From Methylobacterium mesophilicum (GTDB lineage: Bacteria; Pseudomonadota; Alphaproteobacteria; Rhizobiales; Beijerinckiaceae): a stretch of 64,000 nucleotides of DNA. The position numbers were made by a program, and so were the translations under genes. Under the pieces are notes generated by a model, which worked only from the letters and a program-made list of their open reading frames with translations, ran no database searches and was not told the origin of the DNA. Below, piece by piece: positions 19,100 through 27,900 of the stretch (position 1 is the first letter of the stretch; the number at the start of each line of letters is the position of its first letter). The stretch is from assembly GCF_022179445.1 (NCBI RefSeq), contig NZ_BPQU01000002.1, positions 62,001 to 126,000 on the forward strand, written 5' to 3'.

Positions 19100-20404
19100 A
19101 TGCGGACGGAAGCAGGGCCGGGACATACGGGCGTGGAGGCGGTGGAAATCCGCGATGCCAGCCTGATGGCCTTCTACCGCTCCATGACGTCGACGGAGCG
19201 GCACACCTTCTGGGCCTGCGCCGCCGGCTGGTGCCTCGACGGCATGGACTTCATGATCTACCCGCTGGTGATCGGGACGATCATGGCCCTGTGGCACGTG
19301 GATTCCGGCACGGCCGGCCTCGCCGCCACGGTGACGCTGCTGGCCTCGGCGCTCGGCGGCTGGCTCGCGGGCTTCATCGCCGACCGGATCGGCCGGGTGC
19401 TCACCCTCCAGATCACCATCCTGTGGTTCTCGGTGTTCTCGCTGCTCTGCGCCTTCGTGCAGAACTTCGAGCAGTTGCTCATCGCCCGGGCGATCCTGGG
19501 GCTCGGCTTCGGGGGTGAGTGGGCGGCCGGCGCCGTGCTGATCGGCGAGACCATCCGGGCCGAATATCGCGGCCGCGCGGTCGGCTCGGTCCAGTCCGGC
19601 TGGGCGATCGGCTGGGGCATGGCGGTGCTGGCCCAGGCCGTGACCTTCTCGCTGCTGCCCCCCGAGGTCGCCTGGCGCTGGATGTTCGCGATCGGCGCGC
19701 TGCCGGCCCTGCTGATCTTCTACCTGCGCCGCTACGTCCAGGAGCCGCAGGTCGCCGCCGAGACCCGGGCCCGGGCCATCGCCACCGGCGACCGGCCGAA
19801 GATCTGGGAGATCTTCTCCGGGCCGATCCTCAAGACCACCCTGCTCGCCTCGCTGGCGGCGGCGGGCTGCCAGGGCGGCTATTACGCGATCACCACCTGG
19901 GTGCCGCGCTTCCTCACCACCGAGCGGGGCCTGTCGGTGGTGTCCTCCACGGGCTACCTCGCGGCGCTGATCATCGGCTCGTTCGCCGGCTATCTCGTGG
20001 GCGCCTGGGTGGCGGACCGGCTCGGCCGGCGGCCGCTGTTCTTGATTTTTTCCCTGGGCGCGATCGCCGTGGTGATCGCCTACACGCAGATCCCGCTCTC
20101 GAACGGCGTGCTCTGGGTGCTGGGCTTCCCGCTCGGGTTCTTCGCCTCCGGCTACTTCTCCGGGATGGGCGCTTTCCTGACCGAACTCTACCCGACGCGC
20201 CTGCGCGGCTCGGGGCAGGGGTTCTGCTACAATTTCGGCCGGGGCGTCGGCGCCCTGTTCCCGGCGCTGGTCGGCTACCTCGCCGAGCGCGCCGGCCTCG
20301 CCTCGGCCATCGCGATCTTCGCGGCGATCGCCTACGGGATCTTCTTCCTGGCGGCCTTCGCGCTGCCCGAGACCCGCGGCCGGGTCCTGCACGCGGATAC
20401 CTGA
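19100..20404 (+). CDS. MFS transporter, aromatic acid:H+ symporter type
   Basis: This 12-helix major facilitator protein has 434 residues. The first membrane segment has LDGMDFMIYPL, the DGxD motif typical of aromatic-acid:proton symporters such as PcaK. The loop 2-3 signature GWLAGFIADRIGRV and loop 8-9 ADRLGRRPLF are present, as is RAILGLGFGGEWAAG. The ATG at 19100 follows GGGAGAG. The amidohydrolase gene begins two bases after the stop, so the pair probably forms an uptake-and-hydrolysis operon for an organic acid. The substrate is not determined. Confidence 0.85.
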   Translation: MRTEAGPGHTGVEAVEIRDASLMAFYRSMTSTERHTFWACAAGWCLDGMDFMIYPLVIGTIMALWHVDSGTAGLAATVTLLASALGGWLAGFIADRIGRVLTLQITILWFSVFSLLCAFVQNFEQLLIARAILGLGFGGEWAAGAVLIGETIRAEYRGRAVGSVQSGWAIGWGMAVLAQAVTFSLLPPEVAWRWMFAIGALPALLIFYLRRYVQEPQVAAETRARAIATGDRPKIWEIFSGPILKTTLLASLAAAGCQGGYYAITTWVPRFLTTERGLSVVSSTGYLAALIIGSFAGYLVGAWVADRLGRRPLFLIFSLGAIAVVIAYTQIPLSNGVLWVLGFPLGFFASGYFSGMGAFLTELYPTRLRGSGQGFCYNFGRGVGALFPALVGYLAERAGLASAIAIFAAIAYGIFFLAAFALPETRGRVLHADT

Positions 20405-20406
20405 TC

Positions 20407-21276
20407 ATGGCCGAGATCCGAGACTGCCCGGCCACCGATCCGCATCCCGGCGGCCCGACGCGCTACCGGGTGCCGGAGGGCGCGGTCGACACCCATGCCC
20501 ACGTGATCGGCCTGCCCCCGGCCTATCCCCTGGTGGCCGACCGCAGCTACACGCCCCCGGCCGCCCCGGCGGACCGGTACCTCGCCATGCTCGACGCCAC
20601 CGGCATGGCCAACGGCGTGCTGGTCCAGGTCAGCGTCCACGGCACCGACAACCGCCTGATGGTGGAGACGCTCCGGGCCAACCGGCAGCGCCTGCGCGGC
20701 ATCGCGGTGATCCCGCTGGGCCTCCCCGACAGGGAACTCGCCGCCCTGAAGGAGGCCGGGGTCGTGGGCCTGCGCCTCAACGTGCTGTTCGGCGGCGGCA
20801 TCGGCCTCGATGCGGTGGAGGCCTACGGCGCGCTCGCCCGCGAGATGGGCTGGCACCTCCAGTTCCTGCTCGACGCCCGCGACCTGCCGCCCATCGCCGG
20901 GCGCCTATCGCGGCTGCCGGTGCCCCTGGTGTTCGACCATATGGGCCACATGCCGGCCTCGGCCGGGGTGGAGCATCCGGGCTTCCAGGCCCTGCTCGGC
21001 CTCGTGCGCGACGGCCACTGGGTGAAGCTGTCGGGCGCCTTCCGGGATTCGGTGGCCGGCCCGCCCTATGCCGACACGATCCCCTTCGCCCGCGCCCTCA
21101 ACGACGCCGCCCCCGAGCGCTGCCTCTGGGGTTCGGACTGGCCGCACGTCGCCGCCTGGGACGGCCCGCCGCGCCTGTCCGACCTCCTCGACCTGATGGC
21201 CGAGTGGGTGCCGGACGCGGAAAGGCGCCGCCGGCTCTTCGTCGACAACCCGCGCCGCCTCTACGGCTTCGGGTAG
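20407..21276 (+). CDS. Amidohydrolase, 2-pyrone-4,6-dicarboxylate lactonase-like
   Basis: This 289-residue TIM-barrel amidohydrolase (amidohydrolase-2 family) has VDTHAHV as the metal HxH motif, DHMGH on a later strand, and the terminal WGSDWPH with the catalytic Asp. The closest recognisable type is LigI-like 2-pyrone-4,6-dicarboxylate hydrolase. It starts two bases after the transporter stop, supporting a shared operon and a shared substrate, possibly a lactone from aromatic breakdown. Other ring-opening lactonases of the family are equally possible. Confidence 0.78.
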   Translation: MAEIRDCPATDPHPGGPTRYRVPEGAVDTHAHVIGLPPAYPLVADRSYTPPAAPADRYLAMLDATGMANGVLVQVSVHGTDNRLMVETLRANRQRLRGIAVIPLGLPDRELAALKEAGVVGLRLNVLFGGGIGLDAVEAYGALAREMGWHLQFLLDARDLPPIAGRLSRLPVPLVFDHMGHMPASAGVEHPGFQALLGLVRDGHWVKLSGAFRDSVAGPPYADTIPFARALNDAAPERCLWGSDWPHVAAWDGPPRLSDLLDLMAEWVPDAERRRRLFVDNPRRLYGFG

Positions 21277-21282
21277 GGGACC

Positions 21283-21480
21283 TCAGACCCGCAGGTCGAG
21301 GCGCTGGCCCTGGCCGGGAGGCGCCGGCGGCCCGGCTGCGGCGCCGCCCTGGGCGGTCTCCGCCACCAGGCCGGCCACCGCCTTCTCGGCGGCGATCTGC
21401 TGGCGCGCCACCGCGGTGCCGATCGCCTGGTTCTGGGACGTCGCCAGCATCTGGCTGGCCGTGGCGGCGAGGGTGCTCAT
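21283..21480 (-). CDS. Small hypothetical protein, YjfB-like
   Basis: This 65-residue protein begins MSTLAATASQMLATSQNQAI and continues as a helix, then ends in a Gly/Pro-rich tail. The first 45 residues resemble the small putative motility protein family YjfB, but the match is only by eye. It is convergent with the amidohydrolase gene, with only six bases between the two. Confidence 0.5.
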   Translation of the reverse strand: MSTLAATASQMLATSQNQAIGTAVARQQIAAEKAVAGLVAETAQGGAAAGPPAPPGQGQRLDLRV

Positions 21481-21557
21481 GCGACCGTTCTAGGGCGAGC
21501 CCGTGAATCCGGCGTTAGTCGAGTCCGCCGCCTTTGAGTGGAAACCCGTGAAGACCG

Positions 21558-21618
21558 GGTTTCCAAAGGGCTCAGCCCTTTGGCGGGGTTCGGGGGTGGA
21601 GCCCCCGAGCCTCCAGGG
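21558..21618. repeat. Dispersed repeat family D, copy 3
   Basis: GGTTTCCAAAGGGCTCAGCC followed by CTTTGGCGGGG forms the first hairpin (AAAGGGC/GCCCTTT). GGGGGTGGAGCCCCC forms the second. It ends one base before the stop codon of the regulator gene and probably serves as its terminator. Confidence 0.65.
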
Positions 21619-21619
21619 C

Positions 21620-22180
21620 TCAAAAACTCGGCGGCGTGCAGGCGCTGACCACCTCGCACGGGTTGGGCCCGACGCAGCGGAACCGGTGCGGGCGGCGGCT
21701 GTCGAAGCTGTAGGCGTCGCCGGGGCCGAGGATGCGCCGCTCCTCGCCGACCGTGACCTCCAGGCGCCCGGACAGCACGATGCCGCCCTCCTCGCCCTCG
21801 TGGGAGAGCGGCACGCGGCCGGTATCGGCCCCGGGCTCGTAGCGCTCCTTCAGGAGTTGGAGCTTGCGCCCGAACAGGCTGTCGCCGACCTGCAGGAACG
21901 AGATCGCCCCCTTGGTCGCCCTGCGGCCGATCTCGGTCAGCTCGTTCGCGGCGAAGAACGCCTTGCGCTCCGGCTCCGGCTCGAGCGCGAAGAACTCGGC
22001 CATGCCGATCGGCACCCCGTCGAGGATGCGCTTGAGGGCGCCCACCGAGGGGTTCACCCGGTTCGCCTCGATCAGCGAGATCGCCGAGTTCGTCACCCCG
22101 GCGCGCTTGGCCAGCGCCCGCTGCGACAGACCGTGGCGGGCCCGCACGAAGCGCAGGCGCGCGCCGACATCGATGCTCAT
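21620..22180 (-). CDS. XRE-cupin transcriptional regulator (PuuR-like)
   Basis: This 186-residue regulator has an N-terminal XRE helix-turn-helix, LRFVRARHGLSQRALAKRAG then VTNSAISLIEANRVNPS, and a C-terminal cupin domain from about residue 105 to the end, including SHEGEEGGIVLSGRLEVTVG and GPGDAYSFDSRRPHRF. Such proteins regulate polyamine, amino-acid or amine catabolism. It is divergent from an omega-aminotransferase gene across 152 bp containing a strong dyad, so that gene is the likely target. Confidence 0.85.
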   Translation of the reverse strand: MSIDVGARLRFVRARHGLSQRALAKRAGVTNSAISLIEANRVNPSVGALKRILDGVPIGMAEFFALEPEPERKAFFAANELTEIGRRATKGAISFLQVGDSLFGRKLQLLKERYEPGADTGRVPLSHEGEEGGIVLSGRLEVTVGEERRILGPGDAYSFDSRRPHRFRCVGPNPCEVVSACTPPSF

Positions 22181-22280
22181 CCGTCCCGGCCCCGTTTCAG
22201 GTGTTGAGGATCCTGCAACGGTGCCGTCCGCGGCCCCGATTCTGCAAGGGCTTGGCGGCGATCAGAAAAGGACTTGTTGC

Positions 22281-22309
22281 CCGATCCGCCAGGGTGTCCC
22301 CTGGATCGG
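22281..22309. promoter_or_regulatory. Dyad/hairpin upstream of the aminotransferase
   Basis: CCGAT-(CCG)-CCAGGG-TGTC-CCCTGG-ATCGG is a nested inverted repeat ending 9 bases before the GGAGAG ribosome site. It could be the operator of the divergent XRE-cupin regulator or a leader hairpin that limits translation. Two near-repeats, GATCCTGCAACG (22209) and GATTCTGCAAGG (22238), 29 bases apart, are alternative operator half-sites. Confidence 0.4.
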
Positions 22310-22332
22310 ACGTCGCCCCGGAGAGCCGACCC

Positions 22333-23667
22333 ATGACCGACCATCCCCTGCGCAACACGCCGTCGCTCGACGCCTTCTGGATGCCGTTCACCGCCAACCG
22401 CCAGTTCAAGGCGGCACCGCGCATGCTCGTGGCCGCGCAGGGCATGCACTACACGGCCGACGACGGCCGCACGGTGCTGGACGGCACCGCCGGGCTCTGG
22501 TGCGTCAATGCCGGGCACGGGCGCCGGGGGATCGCAGCGGCGGTGGAGCGCCAGCTCGCCACGCTCGATTTCGCCCCGACCTTCCAGATGGGCCACCCGA
22601 TCGCCTTCGAGTTCGCCGAGCGGCTCGCCGAGATCGCCCCGGGCGGCCCGGACAACCGCCTCGACCGGGTGTTCTTCACCAATTCCGGTTCCGAATCGGT
22701 CGACACCGCCCTCAAGATCGCGCTCGCCTACCAGCGGGCGATCGGGCAGGGCACCCGCACCCGGCTGATCGGCCGCGAGCGCGGCTATCACGGCGTCGGC
22801 TTCGGCGGCCTGTCGGTGGGCGGCATCGTCTCGAACCGCCGGGTCTTCCCGCAGCTCAACGGCACCGACCACCTGCGCCACACCCACGATCCCGCCCGCA
22901 ACGCCTTCGTGAAAGGCCAGCCCGAGCACGGGGCGGAGCTGGCCGACGACCTGGAGCGGCTGGTGGCGCTCCACGGGGCCGAGACCATCGCGGCCTGCAT
23001 CGTCGAGCCGGTGGCGGGCTCCACCGGCGTGCTGATCCCGCCGAAGGGCTACCTCGAGCGCCTGCGCGCGCTCTGCACCAAGCACGGCATCCTGCTGATC
23101 TTCGACGAGGTCATCTCCGGCTTCGGCCGCCTCGGCGCGCCCTTCGCCACGGACTATTTCGGCGTGGTGCCGGACCTCGTCACCAGCGCCAAGGGCCTGA
23201 CCAACGGCACGGTGCCGATGGGCGCGGTGTTCGCCAGCCGCCCGGTGCACGACGCGCTGATGAACGGCCCCGACGGGATCGAGCTGTTCCACGGCTACAC
23301 CTATTCGGGCCACCCGGTGGCCTGCGCGGCCGGCCTCGCCACGCTGGACATCTACCGGGAGGAGGGGCTGCTCACCCGCGCCGCCGACCTGGCGGACGAC
23401 TGGGCGGCGGCGATGCACGACCTGCGCGGGCGCAAGAACGTCATCGACATCCGCACCATCGGGCTGATCGCCGGCATCGAGCTGGCCCCCCGGCCCGACG
23501 CCCCCGGCAAGCGCGCCTACGACCTGTTCGTGGATTGCTTCGCGCGCGGGCTGCTCACCCGGGTCACCGGCGACATCATCGCCCTGTCGCCGCCGCTGAT
23601 CCTGGAGCGCGGCCAGATCGGCGAGATCGTCGAGGTGCTGGGCGCGGCGATCGACCGGGTGGCGTGA
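22333..23667 (+). CDS. Omega-amino acid:pyruvate aminotransferase (BauA-like)
   Basis: This class III PLP aminotransferase has 444 residues and is very similar to beta-alanine/omega-amino acid:pyruvate transaminases. It shows DAFWMPFTANRQFK at the start, FFTNSGSESVDTALKIA, RERGYHGVGFGGLSVGG, FDEVISGFGR, and SAKGLTNG with the Schiff-base Lys287. It would move the terminal amino group of beta-alanine, 4-aminobutyrate or a diamine to pyruvate. The ATG at 22333 follows GGAGAG. The divergent XRE-cupin gene is its probable regulator. Confidence 0.87.
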   Translation: MTDHPLRNTPSLDAFWMPFTANRQFKAAPRMLVAAQGMHYTADDGRTVLDGTAGLWCVNAGHGRRGIAAAVERQLATLDFAPTFQMGHPIAFEFAERLAEIAPGGPDNRLDRVFFTNSGSESVDTALKIALAYQRAIGQGTRTRLIGRERGYHGVGFGGLSVGGIVSNRRVFPQLNGTDHLRHTHDPARNAFVKGQPEHGAELADDLERLVALHGAETIAACIVEPVAGSTGVLIPPKGYLERLRALCTKHGILLIFDEVISGFGRLGAPFATDYFGVVPDLVTSAKGLTNGTVPMGAVFASRPVHDALMNGPDGIELFHGYTYSGHPVACAAGLATLDIYREEGLLTRAADLADDWAAAMHDLRGRKNVIDIRTIGLIAGIELAPRPDAPGKRAYDLFVDCFARGLLTRVTGDIIALSPPLILERGQIGEIVEVLGAAIDRVA

Positions 23668-23740
23668 GGGGCGGGGGGCGGCGGACGCGCCTCCCGACAC
23701 CGATCGATGATGATGCTCTGGCGGCACGATAAACCGCTTT

Positions 23741-23852
23741 GTCATTCCGGGGCGCCGAAGGCGAACCCGGAATCCAGATCCGCCGACGATGAAAGTGTTT
23801 GCGCTGTCGGCGGTTATGGATCCCGGGTTCCGCTTCGCGGCCCCGGGCTGAC
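23741..23852. repeat. Dispersed repeat family B, copy 2
   Basis: GTCATTCCGGGGCGCCGAAG opens the element and GCGGCCCCGGGCTGAC closes it. Inner arms are AACCCGGAATCCAGA and GGATCCCGGGTTCCG. It is shorter than the copy at 17321 and has diverged in its middle. The rest of the 435-bp gap 23668-24102 has no recognisable gene. Confidence 0.72.
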
Positions 23853-24102
23853 AAGGAGGATGTTCGAACGGCGGTGCAATGCCCGCATCCTTCAAAGAAG
23901 AAATAGCTCTCTGCGCCCGAGTCCTCCACGAGCACGATCGGTCCCATCCTGAAAGCGGCCAGCGACGAGAACGCCTGTCTACCAAGCGCCTCCGCCAATA
24001 CCCGCGGCGCGGGGGAGGGCGGCGCCGTGCGGCCTTGAAGCCTGTGGGGGGCGGCCGCATGTGCCGCTCAACCGGGATGTGAGCCGGGTCGAGAGGATGT
24101 GC

Positions 24103-25164
24103 ATGTCGAACACCGCCCTGATCGTCGGCGCCAGCGGGATCGTCGGGAGCGCCACCGGGGCGCTGCTCGCCGGGGAGGGCTGGCGGGTGGCGGGGCTCGC
24201 CCGCAAGCCGGTGGATCTGGCCGGGGTCGAGCCGGTGGTGGCCGACCTGCAGGACCCGGACTCCCTCGACAGGGCGCTCGCCGGCCTCGCGCCGAGCCAC
24301 GTGTTCCTGGCGACCTGGCAGCGGCGCCCGACCGAGGCCGAGATGATCCGGGTCAACCGGGCGATGATCGAGAACCTGCTCGACGCCCTGCGGCCGCAGA
24401 GGAGCGTCCGCCACGTCGCCCTGGTGACCGGTCTGAAGCACTATCTCGGCCCGTTCGAAGCCTACGGCAAAGGCACCCTGCCGCAGACGCCGTTCCGCGA
24501 GGACCAGGGCCGGCTCGACATCGAGAATTTTTACTATGCCCAGGAGGACGCGGTGTTCGATGCCAGCGCCCGGGACGGCTTCACCTGGAGCGTGCACCGC
24601 CCGCATACGATCATCGGCAAGGCGGTGGGCAACGCCATGAACATGGGCACGACGCTGGCCTGCTACGCCACCCTGTGCCGCGAGTTGAAGCGCCCGTTCA
24701 CCTTCCCGGGCTCGGCCGCCCAGTGGAACGGGCTCACCGACATGACCGACGCCAGGCTGCTCGCCCGCCAGCTGCTCTGGGCCTCCACCGAGCCCAAGGC
24801 CGCCAACGAGGCGTTCAACGTGGTCGACGGCGACGTCTTCCGCTGGAGCTGGATGTGGGGCCGGATCGCCGACTGGTTCGGGATCGAGGCGGTGCCGTTC
24901 GACGGCACGGTCCGGCCGCTGGAGGACAGGATGGCGCAGGACGGGCCGGCCTGGGCCGAGATCGCCAAACGCCATGACCTAGCCGAGCCGGACCTCGAAA
25001 AACTGGCCTCGCCCTGGCACACCGATGCCGATCTCGGCCGGCCGATCGAGGTCGTCACCGACATGAGCAAGAGCCGGCGGCTGGGTTTTACGGCGTATCA
25101 GCCCACCGACGACGCGTTCTACGACCTGTTCACCCGGCTCCGGGCGGATCGGCTGATTCCCTAA
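24103..25164 (+). CDS. SDR reductase of the PRISE (progesterone 5-beta-reductase-like) family
   Basis: This extended short-chain dehydrogenase has 353 residues. The Rossmann motif VGASGIVGS lies at 8-16. Two signatures mark the PRISE group of enone reductases: TGLKHYLGPF, with the active-site Lys, and NFYYAQED, with the active-site Tyr. It would reduce the C=C of an enone with NAD(P)H. The ATG at 24103 lies 6 bases after GAGAGG; an ATG at 24097 is in frame but touches that site. Plant members make cardenolides and iridoids; bacterial roles are largely unexplored. No operon partner is evident. Confidence 0.78.
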   Translation: MSNTALIVGASGIVGSATGALLAGEGWRVAGLARKPVDLAGVEPVVADLQDPDSLDRALAGLAPSHVFLATWQRRPTEAEMIRVNRAMIENLLDALRPQRSVRHVALVTGLKHYLGPFEAYGKGTLPQTPFREDQGRLDIENFYYAQEDAVFDASARDGFTWSVHRPHTIIGKAVGNAMNMGTTLACYATLCRELKRPFTFPGSAAQWNGLTDMTDARLLARQLLWASTEPKAANEAFNVVDGDVFRWSWMWGRIADWFGIEAVPFDGTVRPLEDRMAQDGPAWAEIAKRHDLAEPDLEKLASPWHTDADLGRPIEVVTDMSKSRRLGFTAYQPTDDAFYDLFTRLRADRLIP

Positions 25165-25206
25165 GGGGATATAGTGGGCTCATCCATCGCTGGATGGGGC
25201 GTGGGT

Positions 25207-25302
25207 CCCCTCTCCCGTTCGGGAGAGGGACAGGGTGAGGGGTGCGACCTGCCCGGAAAAACCTGGTCCCTCACCCCAACCCTCTCCCGCACGGGAGGGG
25301 GG
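25207..25302. repeat. Dispersed bipartite palindrome family A, copy 3 (reverse orientation)
   Basis: This is the same element as at 3382 but turned round: the GACAGGGTGAGGGG unit comes first and the CCCTCACCCCAACC unit last. It lies between two convergent genes (25165-25393) that have no other visible terminator. Confidence 0.78.
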
Positions 25303-25393
25303 GCACGTTGCGACCGACATAAGTCGTCGCGCGACGATCGGAACTCGGTCGGAAAGAGGGCTCTGTCCTTCCTCCCAAAATCAACCCGACCCA

Positions 25394-26683
25394 TCAGCCC
25401 GCCCGCCGTTCCGTCCCGCACCACTCGGCCACGAACAACGCCATCGCGGTGGTGCAGCGCTGCACCGAGGCGAGGCTCACGCGCTCGTCGAAGCCGTGGA
25501 CGTTCTGGGCGATGGGCCCGTAACACAGGGCCGGCACCCGGTCGTAGAGGGCGTAGACCCGCGTATCCAGGTAGCTCGGCGACATGAAGCTCTGCAGCTT
25601 CGCGCCCATCGCCCGCTCGTGCGCCCGGCCGAGCACGGCCTCCGCCTCGGAGCCCTCCTCCAGCACGTAGCCCTCGGCGTAAAAGCCGTTGAAGGCCACG
25701 CGCGGTGGATTGTTGCCCAGGAACGGGTCTGTGCGGGCGAAGTCCGAGACCGCGGCCTCGATCTCGGCGGCGGCCCGGGCCGCCGGGACGCCCGGATAGA
25801 GCGCGACGCGGCAGTCGATCCGGCACCAGGCCGGCACCGAGGAGGCCCAGTCGCCGCCCTCGATCTTGCCGATATTGAGGTTGATCGGGTGGTCCTCGGC
25901 TTCGAAGTGGCGGTGCGCATCCTTCTCGGCGTTCCAGCGCGCCTCGAGCTCCCGCAAGGCGGCGACGACCCGATAGGTCGCGTCGATGGCGTTGGCGCCG
26001 GCGCCCATCTCGCGCACGTGGACGGGCACGCCCCGGACCTCGACGGTGAACCACAGCACGCCGGTGTTGGCGCGCACCAGCTTTTCGTCCTCGGGCTCCG
26101 GGATCAGCACGGCGTCGGCCCGGTAGCCCCGCAGATGGGTCGCGAGCGCGCCGTTGCCGGTGGATTCCTCCTCGACCACCGACTGGATCGTCACCGCGGC
26201 GGCGGGCTGGAGGCCGAGGCGGGCCAGCGCGTCGAGGGCGAACAGGTTGGCGGCGTGCCCGGCCTTCATGTCGCCGCCGCCGCGGCCGTAGAGCCAGTCG
26301 CCCTCGATCACCGGATCGAAGGGCGGATGGGTCCACAGGTCGAGGGGCCCGACCGGTACCACGTCGACATGGGCCTGCAGGATCAGCGAGCGCCCGGTCT
26401 CGGTCTGCGGGCGGTGGTGGCAGACCACGATCGGGGCGTCCGAGTGGCGCGCGTCGATCTTCGAGCCGCCCGGATGGGCCGCGATGGCGGCGCGGTCCAT
26501 GGCGAAGCGCTCGGTGGCGTAGCCCCGAGCCCGGAACGCCCCGAACACGTAATCCTGGCAGGCATGCTCCGCGCCCCGCAGCGAGGCGAACCGGACCAGC
26601 GCCTGCGTGTGCGCGACCTGGTCGGCGAAGCCTTCGGCCACGGAGGCTTCGATCTCGGCGGCGAGGGCGGGGTCGAGGGCCAT
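25394..26683 (-). CDS. M20 family metallopeptidase (ArgE/DapE-like)
   Basis: This 429-residue zinc amidohydrolase of the M20/ArgE-DapE group shows LQAHVDVVP with the first metal His and catalytic Asp, YGRGGGDMKAG with the bridging Asp, and VVEEESTGNGAL with the general-base Glu and metal Glu. The inner dimerisation domain follows. The ATG at 26683 is preceded by CCGGAG; an upstream extension of 72 codons is Arg/Pro-rich and rejected. It hydrolyses an N-acyl amino acid or dipeptide; no neighbouring gene shows which. Confidence 0.85.
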   Translation of the reverse strand: MALDPALAAEIEASVAEGFADQVAHTQALVRFASLRGAEHACQDYVFGAFRARGYATERFAMDRAAIAAHPGGSKIDARHSDAPIVVCHHRPQTETGRSLILQAHVDVVPVGPLDLWTHPPFDPVIEGDWLYGRGGGDMKAGHAANLFALDALARLGLQPAAAVTIQSVVEEESTGNGALATHLRGYRADAVLIPEPEDEKLVRANTGVLWFTVEVRGVPVHVREMGAGANAIDATYRVVAALRELEARWNAEKDAHRHFEAEDHPINLNIGKIEGGDWASSVPAWCRIDCRVALYPGVPAARAAAEIEAAVSDFARTDPFLGNNPPRVAFNGFYAEGYVLEEGSEAEAVLGRAHERAMGAKLQSFMSPSYLDTRVYALYDRVPALCYGPIAQNVHGFDERVSLASVQRCTTAMALFVAEWCGTERRAG

Positions 26684-27089
26684 GAGATCTCCGGATCTAG
26701 GATGGATAGGTGGCGCCCGGCGGCGGGTTTGTGTCAACGGGCGCAACTTCCGTGGGGGGCATCTTCCGTGCCGAAGCCGGGCCGCCCCGTCCTGGGAAGG
26801 GGCCGAGGGCCAAGCCAAGTTCCGCGTGCGCGCTGCAAGGGATTGGTTCGCGCCCCCCGCGATGACGGCGAAGGCGGCCGGATCGCCCCGAAAAGCCACA
26901 GCCCCGAAAAACCCCTGCCGGATGCGGCGCGCGACGGCATCGCCGCTACCCGGAGGCGGGCAGGACTCAGCTGTGGCAGCGCCTGCGCAGTCGAACCCCG
27001 GGGCGGCGGGATTCCGCCCAGGAACCTTGGCGTTGCCAAGGGCTTAGCCTATCTCGAAGCGGTCTTTTCCCCCTCCATCGAGGTCGTTC
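26684..27089. other. Divergent intergenic region with a short hairpin
   Basis: These 406 bp lie between the divergent M20 peptidase and L,D-transpeptidase genes and hold no recognisable gene. CCTTGGC-GTT-GCCAAGG at 27026-27042 is a perfect seven-base-pair inverted repeat about 50 bp upstream of the transpeptidase ATG and could be an operator or leader hairpin. No convincing promoter boxes were found. Confidence 0.45.
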
Positions 27090-27731
27090 ATGCGTATCGG
27101 TCTGGTCTCGGTCCTGTCCGGCTTGCTCCTGTGGGGCACGGCGTCCCCGGCGGCCCGGGCGGATGTGCTCATCACCGTCGACAAATCCGCCCAGCGCATG
27201 GAGGTCTCGGTCGATGGGCAGCCGCGCTACACCTGGCCGGTCTCCACCGGGGTCGAGGCCTACGACACGCCCTCCGGCTCCTACCGGCCGTTCCGGATGG
27301 AGCGCAGCCACTTCTCGAAGGAGTGGGACGATGCGCCCATGCCGTTCGCGATGTTCTTCACGAACCAGGGCCACGCGATCCACGGCACCAACCACGTCCG
27401 CAGCCTCGGCCGCGCGGCCTCGCATGGATGCGTGCGCCTGTCGGTGCGCAACGCCGCGACCCTGTTCAACCTCGTGAAGGCCCAGGGGGCGGGCCGGACC
27501 CGCGTCCAGATCGAGGGCGCCGACGCCCTGGTGGCCGAGCGCGGCACGCGCACCCGCCGGGTCGCCCGGAGCCGCGATCCCTATGCACCGGACGACACCC
27601 TGGCCGATCTGGACCAGATGGGCCGCCGCACGCTCCCGGCCTCGTACGCCCGAACCGCCGTGCGCCCGGCCTACGCGCCGGTGCCGGGCTATGGGTATCC
27701 GGTCGAGGTGGATGTGGGGGAGGGGTGGTAG
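27090..27731 (+). CDS. L,D-transpeptidase (YkuD domain), secreted
   Basis: This 213-residue envelope enzyme has a signal peptide ending near ARA (about 24). The YkuD domain begins VLITVDKSAQRMEV and carries AIHGTNHVRSLG and SHGCVRLS, with His112 and nucleophile Cys114. Such enzymes form 3-3 crosslinks in peptidoglycan or attach proteins to it. The C-terminal 60 residues are Arg-rich, then Pro/Tyr-rich (RPAYAPVPGYGYPVEVD), and probably bind the wall. It is monocistronic as far as can be seen. Confidence 0.87.
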   Translation: MRIGLVSVLSGLLLWGTASPAARADVLITVDKSAQRMEVSVDGQPRYTWPVSTGVEAYDTPSGSYRPFRMERSHFSKEWDDAPMPFAMFFTNQGHAIHGTNHVRSLGRAASHGCVRLSVRNAATLFNLVKAQGAGRTRVQIEGADALVAERGTRTRRVARSRDPYAPDDTLADLDQMGRRTLPASYARTAVRPAYAPVPGYGYPVEVDVGEGW

Positions 27732-27900
27732 GATAGGGGCTTCGACGGGCGGGCCCTCTCCGCCCGCCGCGTCGTCTGGGCGCGGAAACCGCCCTCCGTC
27801 AGGCCCGCCCATTGCCCCGGCGGGTCTCGCGGCTTAGCTCCTGCGCGGCCCCAGAGCCTGCGCGGCGCCCGCCGCGATCGATATGGATGGAGACCCCCCG

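Noticed and set aside
25235..27736. Plus-strand open frame of about 833 codons over the M20 peptidase
   Set aside because: It is a GC-driven shadow: the minus strand carries the intact metal-site motifs, and the frame also crosses the L,D-transpeptidase in a wrong phase.
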